Shown: positions 43,458 to 52,011 of the stretch, piece by piece
How the letters are laid out: each line of letters starts with the position of its first letter
How positions within the stretch are numbered: the stretch's first letter is position 1
Assembly (NCBI GenBank): GCA_019419505.1
Contig: DXZS01000020.1
Coordinates: forward strand, 62,001 to 126,000
Direction of reading: 5' to 3'
DNA length: 64,000 nt
DNA from: Collinsella sp.
GTDB lineage: Bacteria > Actinomycetota > Coriobacteriia > Coriobacteriales > Coriobacteriaceae
Made by a program: the position numbers and the translations under genes
Notes under the pieces: generated by a model
Database searches by the model: none
What the model saw: only the letters and a program-made list of their open reading frames with translations
What the model was told of the DNA's origin: nothing

Positions 43458-43719
43458 GGTAGAATCCTTTCAGGCTAGCTCGCCCCTCCCCCTTCGTCGC
43501 CAAACTTAGATAGGGAAGGGCGGGCGGCTTTTTAATCAATGACCGAAAATAAAATAACTCCTTTCAAACAAGCTGGTCAGGCGCTTACTGTTTATATTGT
43601 AACACTGTCTGTTGCACAATCATATCTAGTTACAGTTCTAATTTCTAATTCACTTTCTGACTGTATAGACTTTATTGTCTGACTGATTTAATATATATAC
43701 AACGATGATTGGAGTGGTT

Positions 43720-44484
43720 ATGGGACGTTTACCATTATCCGGAAGTAAGATGCGGAAAATTAAGTTCGGAACAACTGTTCAGGCGACGACCCCGGAGAAA
43801 ATCGAAGAGCTACGCCTCAAGAACCCCGAATCAGTCAGAAGCACCGGCGAGGCTATCGACTATCTATGCAACCTGCTCACGGGGTTGCAGCCGAGGGTCG
43901 CCAGGGCCCTCGATGAGGCGTGCCTCAGGGAAGCTCGGCAAATCACCAATGAAATGAAGGCCCTTCCCGTTGACGGATCAGAAGAAATGAGTTTTAGTCA
44001 ATTGGAACTTTATCGAGAGCAATTCCAGAGGCTCCACGACCATTTCTCTTTATATTGCGAGAAAGAGGAGAGGCCCCAGGGAATGAGACGGGTCGATCTC
44101 CTCGGCGGCGATTACGCTGTCCTCCCCTCCTCTTGGACTTTATTGGAAACAGAGGAATGCGCGAAGTCTTGCAGCCAGGTCGGAATTATCGAAATTCGCG
44201 GCGGCGCAAAATACGATGCGCCTCATTTTGCCTTCTTCCATAACGGAGAGTACAGTCAAAAGGACAAATTGCAGCGCGCAACCAAACTCTGGCCCCGCAT
44301 GACCGACGTGATGCGCGACGAGGTCAAACTGGTCACAGATGATGAGGGACATTACCTAAATATGGACGAGCACCTAGCCGCCCCCATCATTTGTTATTTC
44401 AACCTTCTAGATGCCAGCTACTATCAGTCTATGGAGCTGGAGCCGCCATATGGCGCAATGATCTACCGAAACAATGTCGCTTAA
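43720..44484 (+). CDS. Hypothetical protein with RHH-like N-terminus
   Basis: 254 residues. The first 50 (IKFGTTVQATTPEKIEELRL ... STGEAIDYLCNLL) look like a strand followed by two helices as in ribbon-helix-helix regulators. The remaining 200 residues are unrecognised. The ATG at 43720 has GGAG five bases upstream; the ATG five codons earlier has none. It is divergent from the HTH-helicase-mob operon across an AT-rich 262-bp region, so a control function in the element is plausible. Confidence 0.6.
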   Translation: MGRLPLSGSKMRKIKFGTTVQATTPEKIEELRLKNPESVRSTGEAIDYLCNLLTGLQPRVARALDEACLREARQITNEMKALPVDGSEEMSFSQLELYREQFQRLHDHFSLYCEKEERPQGMRRVDLLGGDYAVLPSSWTLLETEECAKSCSQVGIIEIRGGAKYDAPHFAFFHNGEYSQKDKLQRATKLWPRMTDVMRDEVKLVTDDEGHYLNMDEHLAAPIICYFNLLDASYYQSMELEPPYGAMIYRNNVA

Positions 44485-44513
44485 AAAAGAGGCCCCAAAG
44501 GGGCCTCTTTTTT
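44485..44513. terminator. Bidirectional terminator
   Basis: Stem AAAAGAGGCCCC / GGGGCCTCTTTT between the hypothetical gene and the convergent integrase. Confidence 0.92.
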
Positions 44514-44521
44514 AGCCCTTT

Positions 44522-45799
44522 TTAGCCCTTCAGCAGATCATCCAGCACTGATGCTGCCTTCTGGTCATTTGCCTCGATAAAGTGGCTATAGATAGACAGC
44601 GTCGTCGATGGGCTAGCATGGCCCAAACGCGCCTGGATCGTCTTAATGTCCGCATTGGCACCAACGAGCAAAGTCGCTTGCGTATGTCTAAGCTCATGAG
44701 GCTTCAGCCCGCTATAACCCGTATAGCGGGTACGTTTGACGCCGTCACTCCCAATGATTTCCCTGCTCTCCTTAAAAGTACCGAAGCCGTTTTTCGCCGC
44801 AAACAGCCTAAACGCCCTTGAATAGTTATGTCCATCCATCCGGGTCACAAGAGCCCGTTTGCCGTTGGCGGCGTCAACGATCCCAATGGAATGGACAATG
44901 GGCGTTTCTCCAGTCTGCCCCACTGCAAAGGAATCGAACTCACTCCGCTGAATGGCTTTCCACCTGTCCAGATAGTCGGCAAGTTCATTTCCAACCGAAA
45001 TCTTACGCCTGCTCATCTTTGATTTAGGCGGCCTCAATGTCCTGTCGTTCGTATATTGCTTTACTATCCTCAGAGTCTTGGCGTCGGGGTCATAATCCTC
45101 CCATGAGAGACCAAGGGCCTCCCCCTTCCTCAAACCGCAGAGAAGTAGAAGCATTGTGCATGTGATAAAGGAAGATGGCTTCTCCTCCAAAAGGACCGCA
45201 AGAAGCCTTGCCGCCTCATCGGCGCTCAGCGCCTTACGAGCCTCGACATTCTGCTTGGGCAGTTTCACTCCCCTACAAGGGTTTTTGCCCACGAGGTCGT
45301 TATCGACGGCATCCTCCATTACCTGTTTGAGCTTGATGTGGATGCGGCGAATTTCACTTTCGCTGAATCGGCCTTCTTTTCTAGCCTTGGCATAAGCAGT
45401 GCGAACGTCATCCGATTTAAGCCGAGTGAGATCGGGATTGCCGAACAGCTCGCGTATGTGACGAATGTCCAAACCTTCACGCTCATAAGCAAGAGGTGAT
45501 CCCATGGTCGACTCCCTGTTCGCGTGAAACCTGTCCGCATAATCTGATAGGCCCAGAGGACCATTGCCACGGTTGGAAGCGCCCTCAAGTTCAGCTCTAT
45601 AGGCCTCCAGCGCCTTGGCGACTTCACTCGGCCAGTTTTTCGGGTTCTTGCTTCTGCAGTGAACCCTGCGTGACGGACTACGGCGGTACCGTCCTGTCTC
45701 CGGATCTTTTCCCAGGGAAAAATAAATCCGATAGACGCCTTTGCTCTTATCGATGCATTCCGATGTGCCGCGAGCGGTCTTTTTTATCAATCCCTGCAA
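44522..45799 (-). CDS. int: Tyrosine recombinase (integrase)
   Basis: Site-specific recombinase for integration into tRNA-Thr. It has an AP2-like N-terminal arm-binding region (about 1-60), a SAM-like core-binding domain (about 85-175) and a catalytic domain with Arg224 (GLRKGEAL), His368/Arg371 (HELRH), His394 and nucleophile Tyr404 (YSHF). 425 residues. The start is TTG with GAGGG six bases upstream. It lies 228 bp from attR, behind a very strong palindrome. Confidence 0.95.
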   Translation of the reverse strand: MQGLIKKTARGTSECIDKSKGVYRIYFSLGKDPETGRYRRSPSRRVHCRSKNPKNWPSEVAKALEAYRAELEGASNRGNGPLGLSDYADRFHANRESTMGSPLAYEREGLDIRHIRELFGNPDLTRLKSDDVRTAYAKARKEGRFSESEIRRIHIKLKQVMEDAVDNDLVGKNPCRGVKLPKQNVEARKALSADEAARLLAVLLEEKPSSFITCTMLLLLCGLRKGEALGLSWEDYDPDAKTLRIVKQYTNDRTLRPPKSKMSRRKISVGNELADYLDRWKAIQRSEFDSFAVGQTGETPIVHSIGIVDAANGKRALVTRMDGHNYSRAFRLFAAKNGFGTFKESREIIGSDGVKRTRYTGYSGLKPHELRHTQATLLVGANADIKTIQARLGHASPSTTLSIYSHFIEANDQKAASVLDDLLKG

Positions 45800-45817
45800 T
45801 CATATCCCTCGTTAGAT

Positions 45818-45874
45818 TTTCGATTAGGCTTGCTGGCAAAGCCTTTAAAGCTTTGCCAGCAAGCCTAATCGAAA
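45818..45874. repeat. 25-bp perfect hairpin upstream of the integrase
   Basis: Arms starting TTTCGATTAGGCTTGC and ending with the exact complement, seven-base spacer CTTTAAA. It lies 19 bp before the integrase start codon, between it and attR. The remaining 150 bp to attR are AT-rich with nothing recognised. Confidence 0.9.
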
Positions 45875-46026
45875 CTTTTCACACTTTCAAGTCTCTCTAA
45901 GTGTGAAAATAGTGGGAAATATGATTCTAATAGCTAGCTCAATAATTGTTAATTACATATTTCTACCTGCGCTTCCTTTTAATTCAGTGAAATTGGCCTC
46001 ATCTCGTCAAATGCCGAATTCACGTA

Positions 46027-46075
46027 CTCGTAAAGCGGGGGTCACCGGTTCGAGCCCGGTCGCTGGCTCCATTGC
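46027..46075. repeat. attR, 49-bp direct repeat
   Basis: Identical copy of 30891-30939; it holds only the 3' part of tRNA-Thr. Confidence 0.93.
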
Positions 46076-46082
46076 TCAAGAT

Positions 46083-46105
46083 AGCCGCCTTCGGGCGGCT
46101 TTTTT
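46083..46105 (+). terminator. Original tRNA-Thr terminator
   Basis: AGCCGCC / GGCGGCT with a TTCG tetraloop and TTTTT. It now lies behind attR. Confidence 0.9.
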
Positions 46106-46328
46106 GTTGCCGATTTTGAGTGCGTGCGCGCCAATCCAAGCATCGCCACGTCAACAGCGGCCCACTCGGTGGACTTCGGGTTTAATGCTTAGGGGCGGGG
46201 ATTTACCAAAGTGAAATCTTAATGAAAAGAAACCCAGCTGCAACAATTGCCATGGTGAGGGCTCGAATTGGCCATATAGATCTAAAATAGTCACGATATA
46301 CAAATGTCGAGAGACGTTGGGGATATAG

Positions 46329-46838
46329 ATGAAAAGAACTAAGGGTTTTCTTTTGTTGGTATTGATGCTGCTCGGACTGTTCTGCCTGAGTGGCCCTTCT
46401 TGGGCCAAGGCTGTCTGTCCTGAAGGTGAGCCTCAGCAGTCTTATACGGGCAGCCTGCTGATAACTGCTAAGGAGGGCGATGCCGACTCTCAGTCTTGGG
46501 TAAATCCCCTTGCCACTTTTGAGGGGGACGGCGGAACGGTCAAGCTTGACCATATTGGTAGCGGGATTTTGAGGTGGCAAGTTCTTCCGGACAAAATTGC
46601 GAACGATCCCTTCTCTTTTGCTGGAACGATATATCTATACAAGGTTGTGAGCGGAAAACAAAAATACGTCGATTGCTATCCGACAAACGGGTCTGGAATT
46701 GCATTCACCGGCATTTCGGGGCAGATTGATACACATGTACGAAAGGGAACCTATGTGGTGCGTTGGGTTGGAGCTGCTGCAGGCCCGATATGGATTGCGG
46801 TCTTGCGCCCCGATGTCCAAATAGGTTTCTCTCTCTAG
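46329..46838 (+). CDS. Hypothetical secreted protein
   Basis: 169 residues. A signal peptide is clear: MKRTKG, then a leucine-rich hydrophobic core, cleavage likely after PSWA (about residue 26). The mature part is beta-rich and polar with two cysteines; no domain is recognised. GGGGATATAG precedes the ATG. It lies just outside the integrated element, followed 15 bp later by another small gene. Confidence 0.6.
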   Translation: MKRTKGFLLLVLMLLGLFCLSGPSWAKAVCPEGEPQQSYTGSLLITAKEGDADSQSWVNPLATFEGDGGTVKLDHIGSGILRWQVLPDKIANDPFSFAGTIYLYKVVSGKQKYVDCYPTNGSGIAFTGISGQIDTHVRKGTYVVRWVGAAAGPIWIAVLRPDVQIGFSL

Positions 46839-46852
46839 ACGGGAAGTTGCTC

Positions 46853-47218
46853 ATGAACGCCATATACGACGGGGATGACTGGGTCGATCATTATACTTGG
46901 CGCCTGGTCGGCTCGAACGACAATGGGGATGTGGTGTTTGATGGACTATGTCCAAAGCATCTCCATCCTTTTGTCTCGTCGTTAATTGAGAGTTCCGCTC
47001 GTGTTGCCCCCTACAGCTCGGCATCGCTTCATGATACGGACGTTTTGAAGACCATAAGGGAATCAATTGACGAGGGCACGATGAGCGGCCCGCTGTTTTC
47101 TCGGCTTGTGGGGCTAGATGAGATTGGCTCGAAACGACTGCTTGCGGGCGAAAAAGTGGAACTCACTTATCGGTCGATGATTTCAATCCTGCGGCTAGCC
47201 GATGTTCTTCGCAAATAA
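46853..47218 (+). CDS. Hypothetical 121-residue protein
   Basis: A soluble acidic protein (DGDDWVDHYTWRLVGSNDNG at the start). The helical C-terminal third (SRLVGLDEIGSKRLLAGEKV then SMISILRLADVL) has an HTH-like rhythm. Function unknown. The start at 46853 is chosen for its upstream GGGAAG. It probably forms an operon with the secreted protein gene. Confidence 0.5.
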   Translation: MNAIYDGDDWVDHYTWRLVGSNDNGDVVFDGLCPKHLHPFVSSLIESSARVAPYSSASLHDTDVLKTIRESIDEGTMSGPLFSRLVGLDEIGSKRLLAGEKVELTYRSMISILRLADVLRK

Positions 47219-47246
47219 ATGAGGCTTCCCTATTCAAAACAGAAAA

Positions 47247-47321
47247 CCCCGCCAAACGTGATTTCCCTAGGGAAAACCCGTTTGGCGGGGTCCTAGCGTG
47301 ATTTCCCTAGGGGAATCACGC
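47247..47321. terminator. Double hairpin between convergent genes
   Basis: CCCCGCCAAACG / CGTTTGGCGGGG (47247-47290), with TTTCCCTAGGGAAA inside, then GCGTGATTTCC / GGAATCACGC (47296-47321). The 5' flank AAAACCCC gives a T-tract on the minus strand. Confidence 0.75.
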
Positions 47322-47352
47322 CATCAGACGAACAGCTCAGCCGAGCAGCTCG

Positions 47353-47826
47353 CTACTCCTCCCAGTAGGCGTCGGCAAGCAACTTAAAGCAGATCTTCTT
47401 GACCGGCTGTGCGCCATCGCCCGGGAACTCGAGCGTGGGCATGTGGGGCTCGCCGGCAACGAACAGCGCGAATTTGTCGTCGGCAAGATCGCCGGCGATC
47501 GAGGCGTCGGAATCGACCAGATCATAGTCGTCCTTCTCGTCAAACTCCTGGACCAGCGTCAGGCTGCCCGTAGCGACCTTGAAGGCCTCGCGACCCTCGA
47601 CGTCGATCTGCAGGTCGTGATAGCGCTGATGCGTCTCATAGTGAGCCTCAGCCTCGGGACGCGTCGTGGGAGACATGACGTTCGCAAAGACCTTCTCACC
47701 CAAAATCGGATGGCTGCCGACCTCGAGCTGTGCCGGGTCGTTCTCCTCGAGCCAGTCGATCAGCACGTCGAGGCCCTTGAGCATTCCGCGGTACTCCTCG
47801 ATATCGCCCAATGCACCGTAAATCAT
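47353..47826 (-). CDS. YhcH/YjgK/YiaL-family protein
   Basis: 157 residues of the DUF386 cupin family: HYETHQRYHDLQIDVEG (about 66-82, metal-type His and Glu), FALFVAGEPHMP and VKKICFKL. Family members are found with sialic acid and amino-sugar genes (NanQ-like anomerases) and as the beta subunit of Ebg galactosidase. GAGAGGGG precedes the ATG. It is on the strand of the second lacC and the nagA fragment and probably belongs to the amino-sugar regulon. Confidence 0.88.
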   Translation of the reverse strand: MIYGALGDIEEYRGMLKGLDVLIDWLEENDPAQLEVGSHPILGEKVFANVMSPTTRPEAEAHYETHQRYHDLQIDVEGREAFKVATGSLTLVQEFDEKDDYDLVDSDASIAGDLADDKFALFVAGEPHMPTLEFPGDGAQPVKKICFKLLADAYWEE

Positions 47827-47858
47827 CTAAATCCCCTCTCGGATCGTTTATTTGGCAG

Positions 47859-47978
47859 CTACTCGGTAAATGCATTACCGACGTTGTTGCCACCCACATA
47901 CGTCTCGACCAGGGTAAGGTCGGGATTGAACACGACAGCATCGGCGTCGCGCCCCGGCATAATGCTACCGCACTTGCC
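47859..47978 (-). pseudogene. nagA 3' fragment
   Basis: About 40 codons that end in GSIMPGRDADAVVF ... LVETYVGGNNVGNAFTE and a TAG stop. They match the last residues of the intact NagA at 50724-51893. Sequence upstream is unrelated. It lies between the second lacC and the yhcH-type gene. Confidence 0.85.
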
Positions 47979-48030
47979 GTCAACTCTAACCACAAGCAAG
48001 CAACCGATGCCGGGGGCGGCGCACAAGCTC

Positions 48031-48966
48031 CTACAGCTCGGTCACGACAACGCCGTTGTAAACCTCGTCCCAACGATCCATAACCAAGTGGCCGGTCATG
48101 GGATCCATGGCATTGAGCTTGCCGCAGGTGTTGGCGGTACGCAGCACCGTCTCGTCATCCGCGCCAGCAGCAATCGCATGCGCGAAGCCGGCAATGGTCG
48201 AATCGCCAGAGCCCGTAGCGTTAACGGCGGGGATATCGGGGGTCTTGGCGCGGAATGCACGGCCATTATGGAAGCCCACGGAGCCGGCAGCGCCCATGGA
48301 CACGACGACCCAGGGAATATCGGAGAAGCGGGCATCAGAGGCGAGCGCGGCGCGGAGCTCGTCCACATCGTCGGTGGTAAAGCTCGTGCCCAGAAGGCCG
48401 TTAATCTCGGTCAGGTTAGGCTTGACCAGCTCGGGCTTAATTTCGGACTTAAGGGCGGCCTCGAGCGAAGCACCCGAGGTATCAAGCAGCACCTTGGCGC
48501 CGGCGTTCTCGGCAATGCCCGTGATCTTGGCATAGTAGTCTGCCTCGACACCGCGGGGCAGCGAACCCGAAATGGTAACGACAGCGGCCTTGCTCGCAAG
48601 CTCGGCGAACTTGGCGGTAAAGGCATCGAGCTCCTCGGGGGCAATCGTCGGGCCGCTCTCGAGTAGCTCGGTCTGGTTGCCGGCGTGGAGGATGTTAAGG
48701 CAAATGCGAGTCTCGCCCTTGATGGGTACAAAATCATTCTTAATGCCGTTGGCATCCATGAGCTCGGCCATGTAGGCGCCCATGTGGCCGCCGAGTAGAC
48801 CGGTTGCCACAACGTCGTCGCCCAGCTGACCCAGTACACGGGCCACGTTGAGACCCTTGCCGCCGGCGGTCTTTTCGGGCGTCACACGGTTAACGTCGTC
48901 GATAATGAGCTCATCGAGCTGATAGCGTGTATCGACGGACGGGTTCATCGTAACGGTGAGGATCAT
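48031..48966 (-). CDS. lacC: Tagatose-6-phosphate kinase (copy 2)
   Basis: 311 residues, co-linear with copy 1 (18498-19433), no gaps, identical in the PfkB motifs AGGKGLNVARVL and NATGSGDSTIAGF. Here it sits in the amino-sugar block and would phosphorylate the tagatose-6-phosphate made by AgaS. AGGAGCTAAAA lies before the ATG. Most differences from copy 1 are scattered, conservative changes. It is followed by the nagA fragment. Confidence 0.88.
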   Translation of the reverse strand: MILTVTMNPSVDTRYQLDELIIDDVNRVTPEKTAGGKGLNVARVLGQLGDDVVATGLLGGHMGAYMAELMDANGIKNDFVPIKGETRICLNILHAGNQTELLESGPTIAPEELDAFTAKFAELASKAAVVTISGSLPRGVEADYYAKITGIAENAGAKVLLDTSGASLEAALKSEIKPELVKPNLTEINGLLGTSFTTDDVDELRAALASDARFSDIPWVVVSMGAAGSVGFHNGRAFRAKTPDIPAVNATGSGDSTIAGFAHAIAAGADDETVLRTANTCGKLNAMDPMTGHLVMDRWDEVYNGVVVTEL

Positions 48967-49025
48967 TTTTAGCTCCTTATCTCGCAGGCTCCTTGTGCCT
49001 CGCGATACGAGTCGACAAAACGGAA

Positions 49026-49907
49026 TTACAGAATCTCAATCGTGAACGAGCGAACGACGGTCTCCTTGGGCTTGGCGACAAGGCAGCCACGCTTATGCTC
49101 AAGCACGTCGTCCTCATCGGAGCAGGTCGAAAGGCCGCCCCAAGGCTCAACTGCCACAAAATCACCCTCGGGCTTGCTCCACACAATGAGATATGGGAAG
49201 CCCTCAAAGCTCAGGCGAACGCCCTTGTCCTCGCCCTTTTTGGAAAGCGTGACCTGGCGGCTCTCGAGCACGTCAAAGATGGTCTCCGCAAAATCGAAGA
49301 GCTCGTGCGACAGGGGCAGCGTCTTTCCCACCATGGGGTTCTTGGAGCGCTTGTCCACGTCAATCAAGCCAGTCGAAGGGACAGCGGTGCAAAGCTCTGC
49401 AGCCTCTTCTTTCTCAAAGCGCAACTCGTAGTCCGTATAGGCCTCGCCCTCATCGAGCGGGCACCTAAAGCCGGGATGCCCACCGATAAAGAACGGCATG
49501 TCCTCGGTGCCCTCGTTGGTAACCTCATAGGAGACACGCACGGCGGCGTCCTCGAGCGTATAGCGGGCGACGAGCCTAAACGGATACGGATAATCGCTCA
49601 GCAGCGCGGCGTTATCCTCCGAAGCCAGGCACATAGCCAACTCGTTCTCGCCTTGGCTCAGCAGCTTCCACTCCTGCTTGCGCGCAAAGCCGTGGCGAGC
49701 GAGCTTTACATGATGCCCGGCAAACGTCATGGCACTACCATCGCGCAGGCCTCCGCAAATCGGAAAGCAGACCGGCGCCTGGCCGGACCACACGGCGGGG
49801 TCACCCTGCCACAAGTACTCGCGACCTCCGGCCTCAATCGAGGTAAACGAACCACCAGCCGTGGACACCTTAATAGAAATCGAATCGTTGGAGAGAGCGT
49901 ATTCCAT
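49026..49907 (-). CDS. Aldose 1-epimerase-family protein, LacX-like
   Basis: 293 residues, galactose-mutarotase superfamily (LacX/YihR-like subgroup): CFPICGGLRDG, HGFARKQEW (His), FIGGHPGFRCPL (His), VVWSKPEGDF-type C-terminal region with VEPWGG. It differs clearly from the two GalM proteins. AAGGATGGGCA precedes the ATG at 49907. Likely an epimerase for a sugar of the adjacent amino-sugar pathway; substrate unknown. Confidence 0.8.
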   Translation of the reverse strand: MEYALSNDSISIKVSTAGGSFTSIEAGGREYLWQGDPAVWSGQAPVCFPICGGLRDGSAMTFAGHHVKLARHGFARKQEWKLLSQGENELAMCLASEDNAALLSDYPYPFRLVARYTLEDAAVRVSYEVTNEGTEDMPFFIGGHPGFRCPLDEGEAYTDYELRFEKEEAAELCTAVPSTGLIDVDKRSKNPMVGKTLPLSHELFDFAETIFDVLESRQVTLSKKGEDKGVRLSFEGFPYLIVWSKPEGDFVAVEPWGGLSTCSDEDDVLEHKRGCLVAKPKETVVRSFTIEIL

Positions 49908-50063
49908 TGCCCATCCTTTCGAACAACTGCTTTTTGCTCGCAAGTACCCGTCTCGGCTCTGACCAATGGACAAACCCGCACGCTCATCGATGCGTCCGGT
50001 ATCCCGGCCATGTAACGGGGTACCATACAGACATTGATGCAATTACAGCTGAAAGGCCTTCTT

Positions 50064-50648
50064 ATGCGAACCATCATTCTTTATGCCTCACGCCACCACG
50101 GCAATACGAAAAAGCTCGTGGACGCCATCGTCGAGGCGCACCCCGAAATCGATACCCTCGACGTGAAAACACTCGGCAAAAACGAGTATCCCAACCTGCA
50201 CGAATACCATCTGATTGGTGTCGCCACGGGCATCTATTACTCCGAGATCGACAAGGACATGGCACGCGTGCTCACTAACGTGTTGCAGCCGCAGGACAAG
50301 GTGTTTGGCCTTATGACCTACGGTGGCAAAAACAAGTGGTACGGCAAGGATATCGATGGCATCTGCCGCATGAGGCAGGCCATCTTTATGGGTGTCTACG
50401 GCTGCCCCGGCTTTGATACGTGGGGGCCGTTCAAACTCACCGGCGGTGTCCAAAAGGGGCACCCGACCGCTGAGGAAATTAAGGGTGCCGTCGACTTCTT
50501 CGACAAGATCGAAGGCGAGTATGGAGACATCATCGTCGAAGAGTACGCCAAGCGCGAGAAGCGCCTAGCATACGAGAAGGAGCATCCTGCAGGAGGCCTG
50601 GTGGCCGGCGTTAAGCGTACGGCAAAGAAAATCGCTAGCAAGCTGTAA
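50064..50648 (+). CDS. Flavodoxin-family protein
   Basis: 194 residues. The N-terminal FMN phosphate loop YASRHHGNTKKLV (about 6-18) and the Rossmann-like flavodoxin pattern (GVATGIYYSEID, VFGLMTYGG, GCPGFDTWGPF) are visible. The C-terminus is basic. AAAGG lies eight bases before the ATG at 50064. Single gene between convergent nagA and the divergent epimerase gene. Redox partner unknown. Confidence 0.85.
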   Translation: MRTIILYASRHHGNTKKLVDAIVEAHPEIDTLDVKTLGKNEYPNLHEYHLIGVATGIYYSEIDKDMARVLTNVLQPQDKVFGLMTYGGKNKWYGKDIDGICRMRQAIFMGVYGCPGFDTWGPFKLTGGVQKGHPTAEEIKGAVDFFDKIEGEYGDIIVEEYAKREKRLAYEKEHPAGGLVAGVKRTAKKIASKL

Positions 50649-50679
50649 CTGTAAAGGTGCTTTTGAGCGTTTAACCCGT

Positions 50680-50717
50680 ACGGCGGGTCCGAGCAGATTC
50701 GGGCCCGCCGTCTTTTT
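50680..50717. terminator. Terminator between flavodoxin and nagA genes
   Basis: ACGGCGGGTC / GGCCCGCCGT stem followed by CTTTTT. Confidence 0.88.
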
Positions 50718-50723
50718 CTTTCG

Positions 50724-51893
50724 TTACTCGGTAAAGGCGTTGCCGACGCTCTGGCCGCCAACATACGTCTCGACGAGGGTGAGCTCATGGTCGAACACGA
50801 CAAAGTCGGCGTCGCGACCCGGCATGATGCTGCCGCACTTATCCTCGATGTGCGCGGAGCGTGCCGGCACCTCGGTTGCCATGCGAATGGCGATATCGGC
50901 GCTGGCGATGCCCCAGTCGACGATGTTCTTGACGCCCTGGGCAAGCGTGAGCACCGAACCGGCAATGCTCTTGCCATCGGCGAGCCAGCACAGGTTGTCC
51001 TTCATGATGACGTCCATGCCGCCGCTGGTGTAGCTGCCCTCGGGCATGCCGCCGCAGCCCAGGCAGTCGGTGATGAGTACCGTGTGCTGCCAGCCCTTGG
51101 CCTGCAGCAGCGCCTTGATGGCGGCAGGGTTTACGTGCTTGCCGTCACAGATGATCTCGGCGTAGGTCTCGGACGTGGACATAGCAGCACCCACGACACC
51201 GGGCTCACGGTGATGCAGCCCGCGCTGGCCGTTATAGGTATGCGTAAAGCAGCTGGCACCGGCGTTGATGGCGGCGATGCACTCATCGTAGGTGGCGTCG
51301 GAGTGACCGATGCTGGTCACCACACCCTTGGCGTTCAGAGCAGCCGCATAAGCAGCGGCACCGTCGCGCTCGGCCGCCATGGCGCTCTTAACGATGCGAC
51401 CGCCCGCAGCCTCCTGCCACTGATCAAAGACCTCCTCGGAGGGATCGATAAGATAAGCGGGGTTCTGCGCGCCCACGTGCTTCATGGTAAAGAAGGGGCC
51501 CTCCAGGTAGATGCCCTGAATGCGAGCACCGCAGAAGTCGGGGCCGCGACCCTCGTCCGCCTGAGCGATGGCGGCGCAGGCGTCCTTGATCTGCTCGACG
51601 CCATCGGTGAACGTCGTGGGCAGCCAGCTGGTGGTACCGCGACGGGCGAGCTCGGTCGAGCTGATATCGATGCCCTCGGGATCGTTATCGGTAGTTGAGT
51701 GGTTGTAGAAGCCATGGATGTGGGTGTCGACCATGCCCGGTGCGATCCACGATCCCGTGTAATCCTTGATCTCGCAAGAGGGCTCGTCGGCCTGCCAGGC
51801 GCCAAAGACGCCATCCTCGACCATAAGATAGCCGCCCAGTTGCGGACCTGCCGGCAAGAAGAACTTGTCAGCCTTAATTGCGTACGTGCTCAT
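50724..51893 (-). CDS. nagA: N-acetylglucosamine/galactosamine-6-phosphate deacetylase
   Basis: Removes the acetyl group from GlcNAc-6-P or GalNAc-6-P. Amidohydrolase motifs: VDTHIHGF (about 53-60), YLEGPFF with the metal Glu, SIGHSDATYDE, FTHTYNGQRGLHHREPG and ITDCLGCGGMPEG near the catalytic Asp. 389 residues. The ATG at 51893 has AAGGAG five bases upstream. Position beside agaS and a mannose-family PTS suggests the galactosamine (AgaA-like) substrate. Confidence 0.92.
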   Translation of the reverse strand: MSTYAIKADKFFLPAGPQLGGYLMVEDGVFGAWQADEPSCEIKDYTGSWIAPGMVDTHIHGFYNHSTTDNDPEGIDISSTELARRGTTSWLPTTFTDGVEQIKDACAAIAQADEGRGPDFCGARIQGIYLEGPFFTMKHVGAQNPAYLIDPSEEVFDQWQEAAGGRIVKSAMAAERDGAAAYAAALNAKGVVTSIGHSDATYDECIAAINAGASCFTHTYNGQRGLHHREPGVVGAAMSTSETYAEIICDGKHVNPAAIKALLQAKGWQHTVLITDCLGCGGMPEGSYTSGGMDVIMKDNLCWLADGKSIAGSVLTLAQGVKNIVDWGIASADIAIRMATEVPARSAHIEDKCGSIMPGRDADFVVFDHELTLVETYVGGQSVGNAFTE

Positions 51894-51961
51894 ATGCACT
51901 CCTTGCTTCTAAAGCAGTTGACCGTGGTGATACTTATACCCGGTTCAAGTAAAAACAAAAA

Positions 51962-51993
51962 GCGCCCGCCCGCCGTTATGAGCGGACGGGCGC
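51962..51993 (-). terminator. agaS terminator
   Basis: GCGCCCGCCCGC / GCGGACGGGCGC stem with TTTTTGTTTTT on the minus strand. Confidence 0.85.
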
Positions 51994-52011
51994 CCTTACA
52001 GGGGGACGCGA

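Larger units (their letters stand above)
30891..46075. mobile_element. Integrative mobilizable element in tRNA-Thr, about 15.1 kb
   Basis: Bounded by identical 49-bp repeats. The tyrosine integrase sits at the attR end, next to an excisionase-like HTH, a regulator, a DnaB-like helicase, MobC, a VirD4-like coupling protein and a relaxase. No VirB4, VirB6 or other mating-channel gene is present, so transfer would depend on a helper element. The cargo half (31-37.3 kb) has clearly lower GC than the mobilization half, and insertion-sequence fragments mark its joints. Whether it still excises is unknown. Confidence 0.88.

Noticed and set aside
46027..46075. Second tRNA-Thr gene
   Set aside because: Only the 3' half from the anticodon loop on is present; it is the attR copy.
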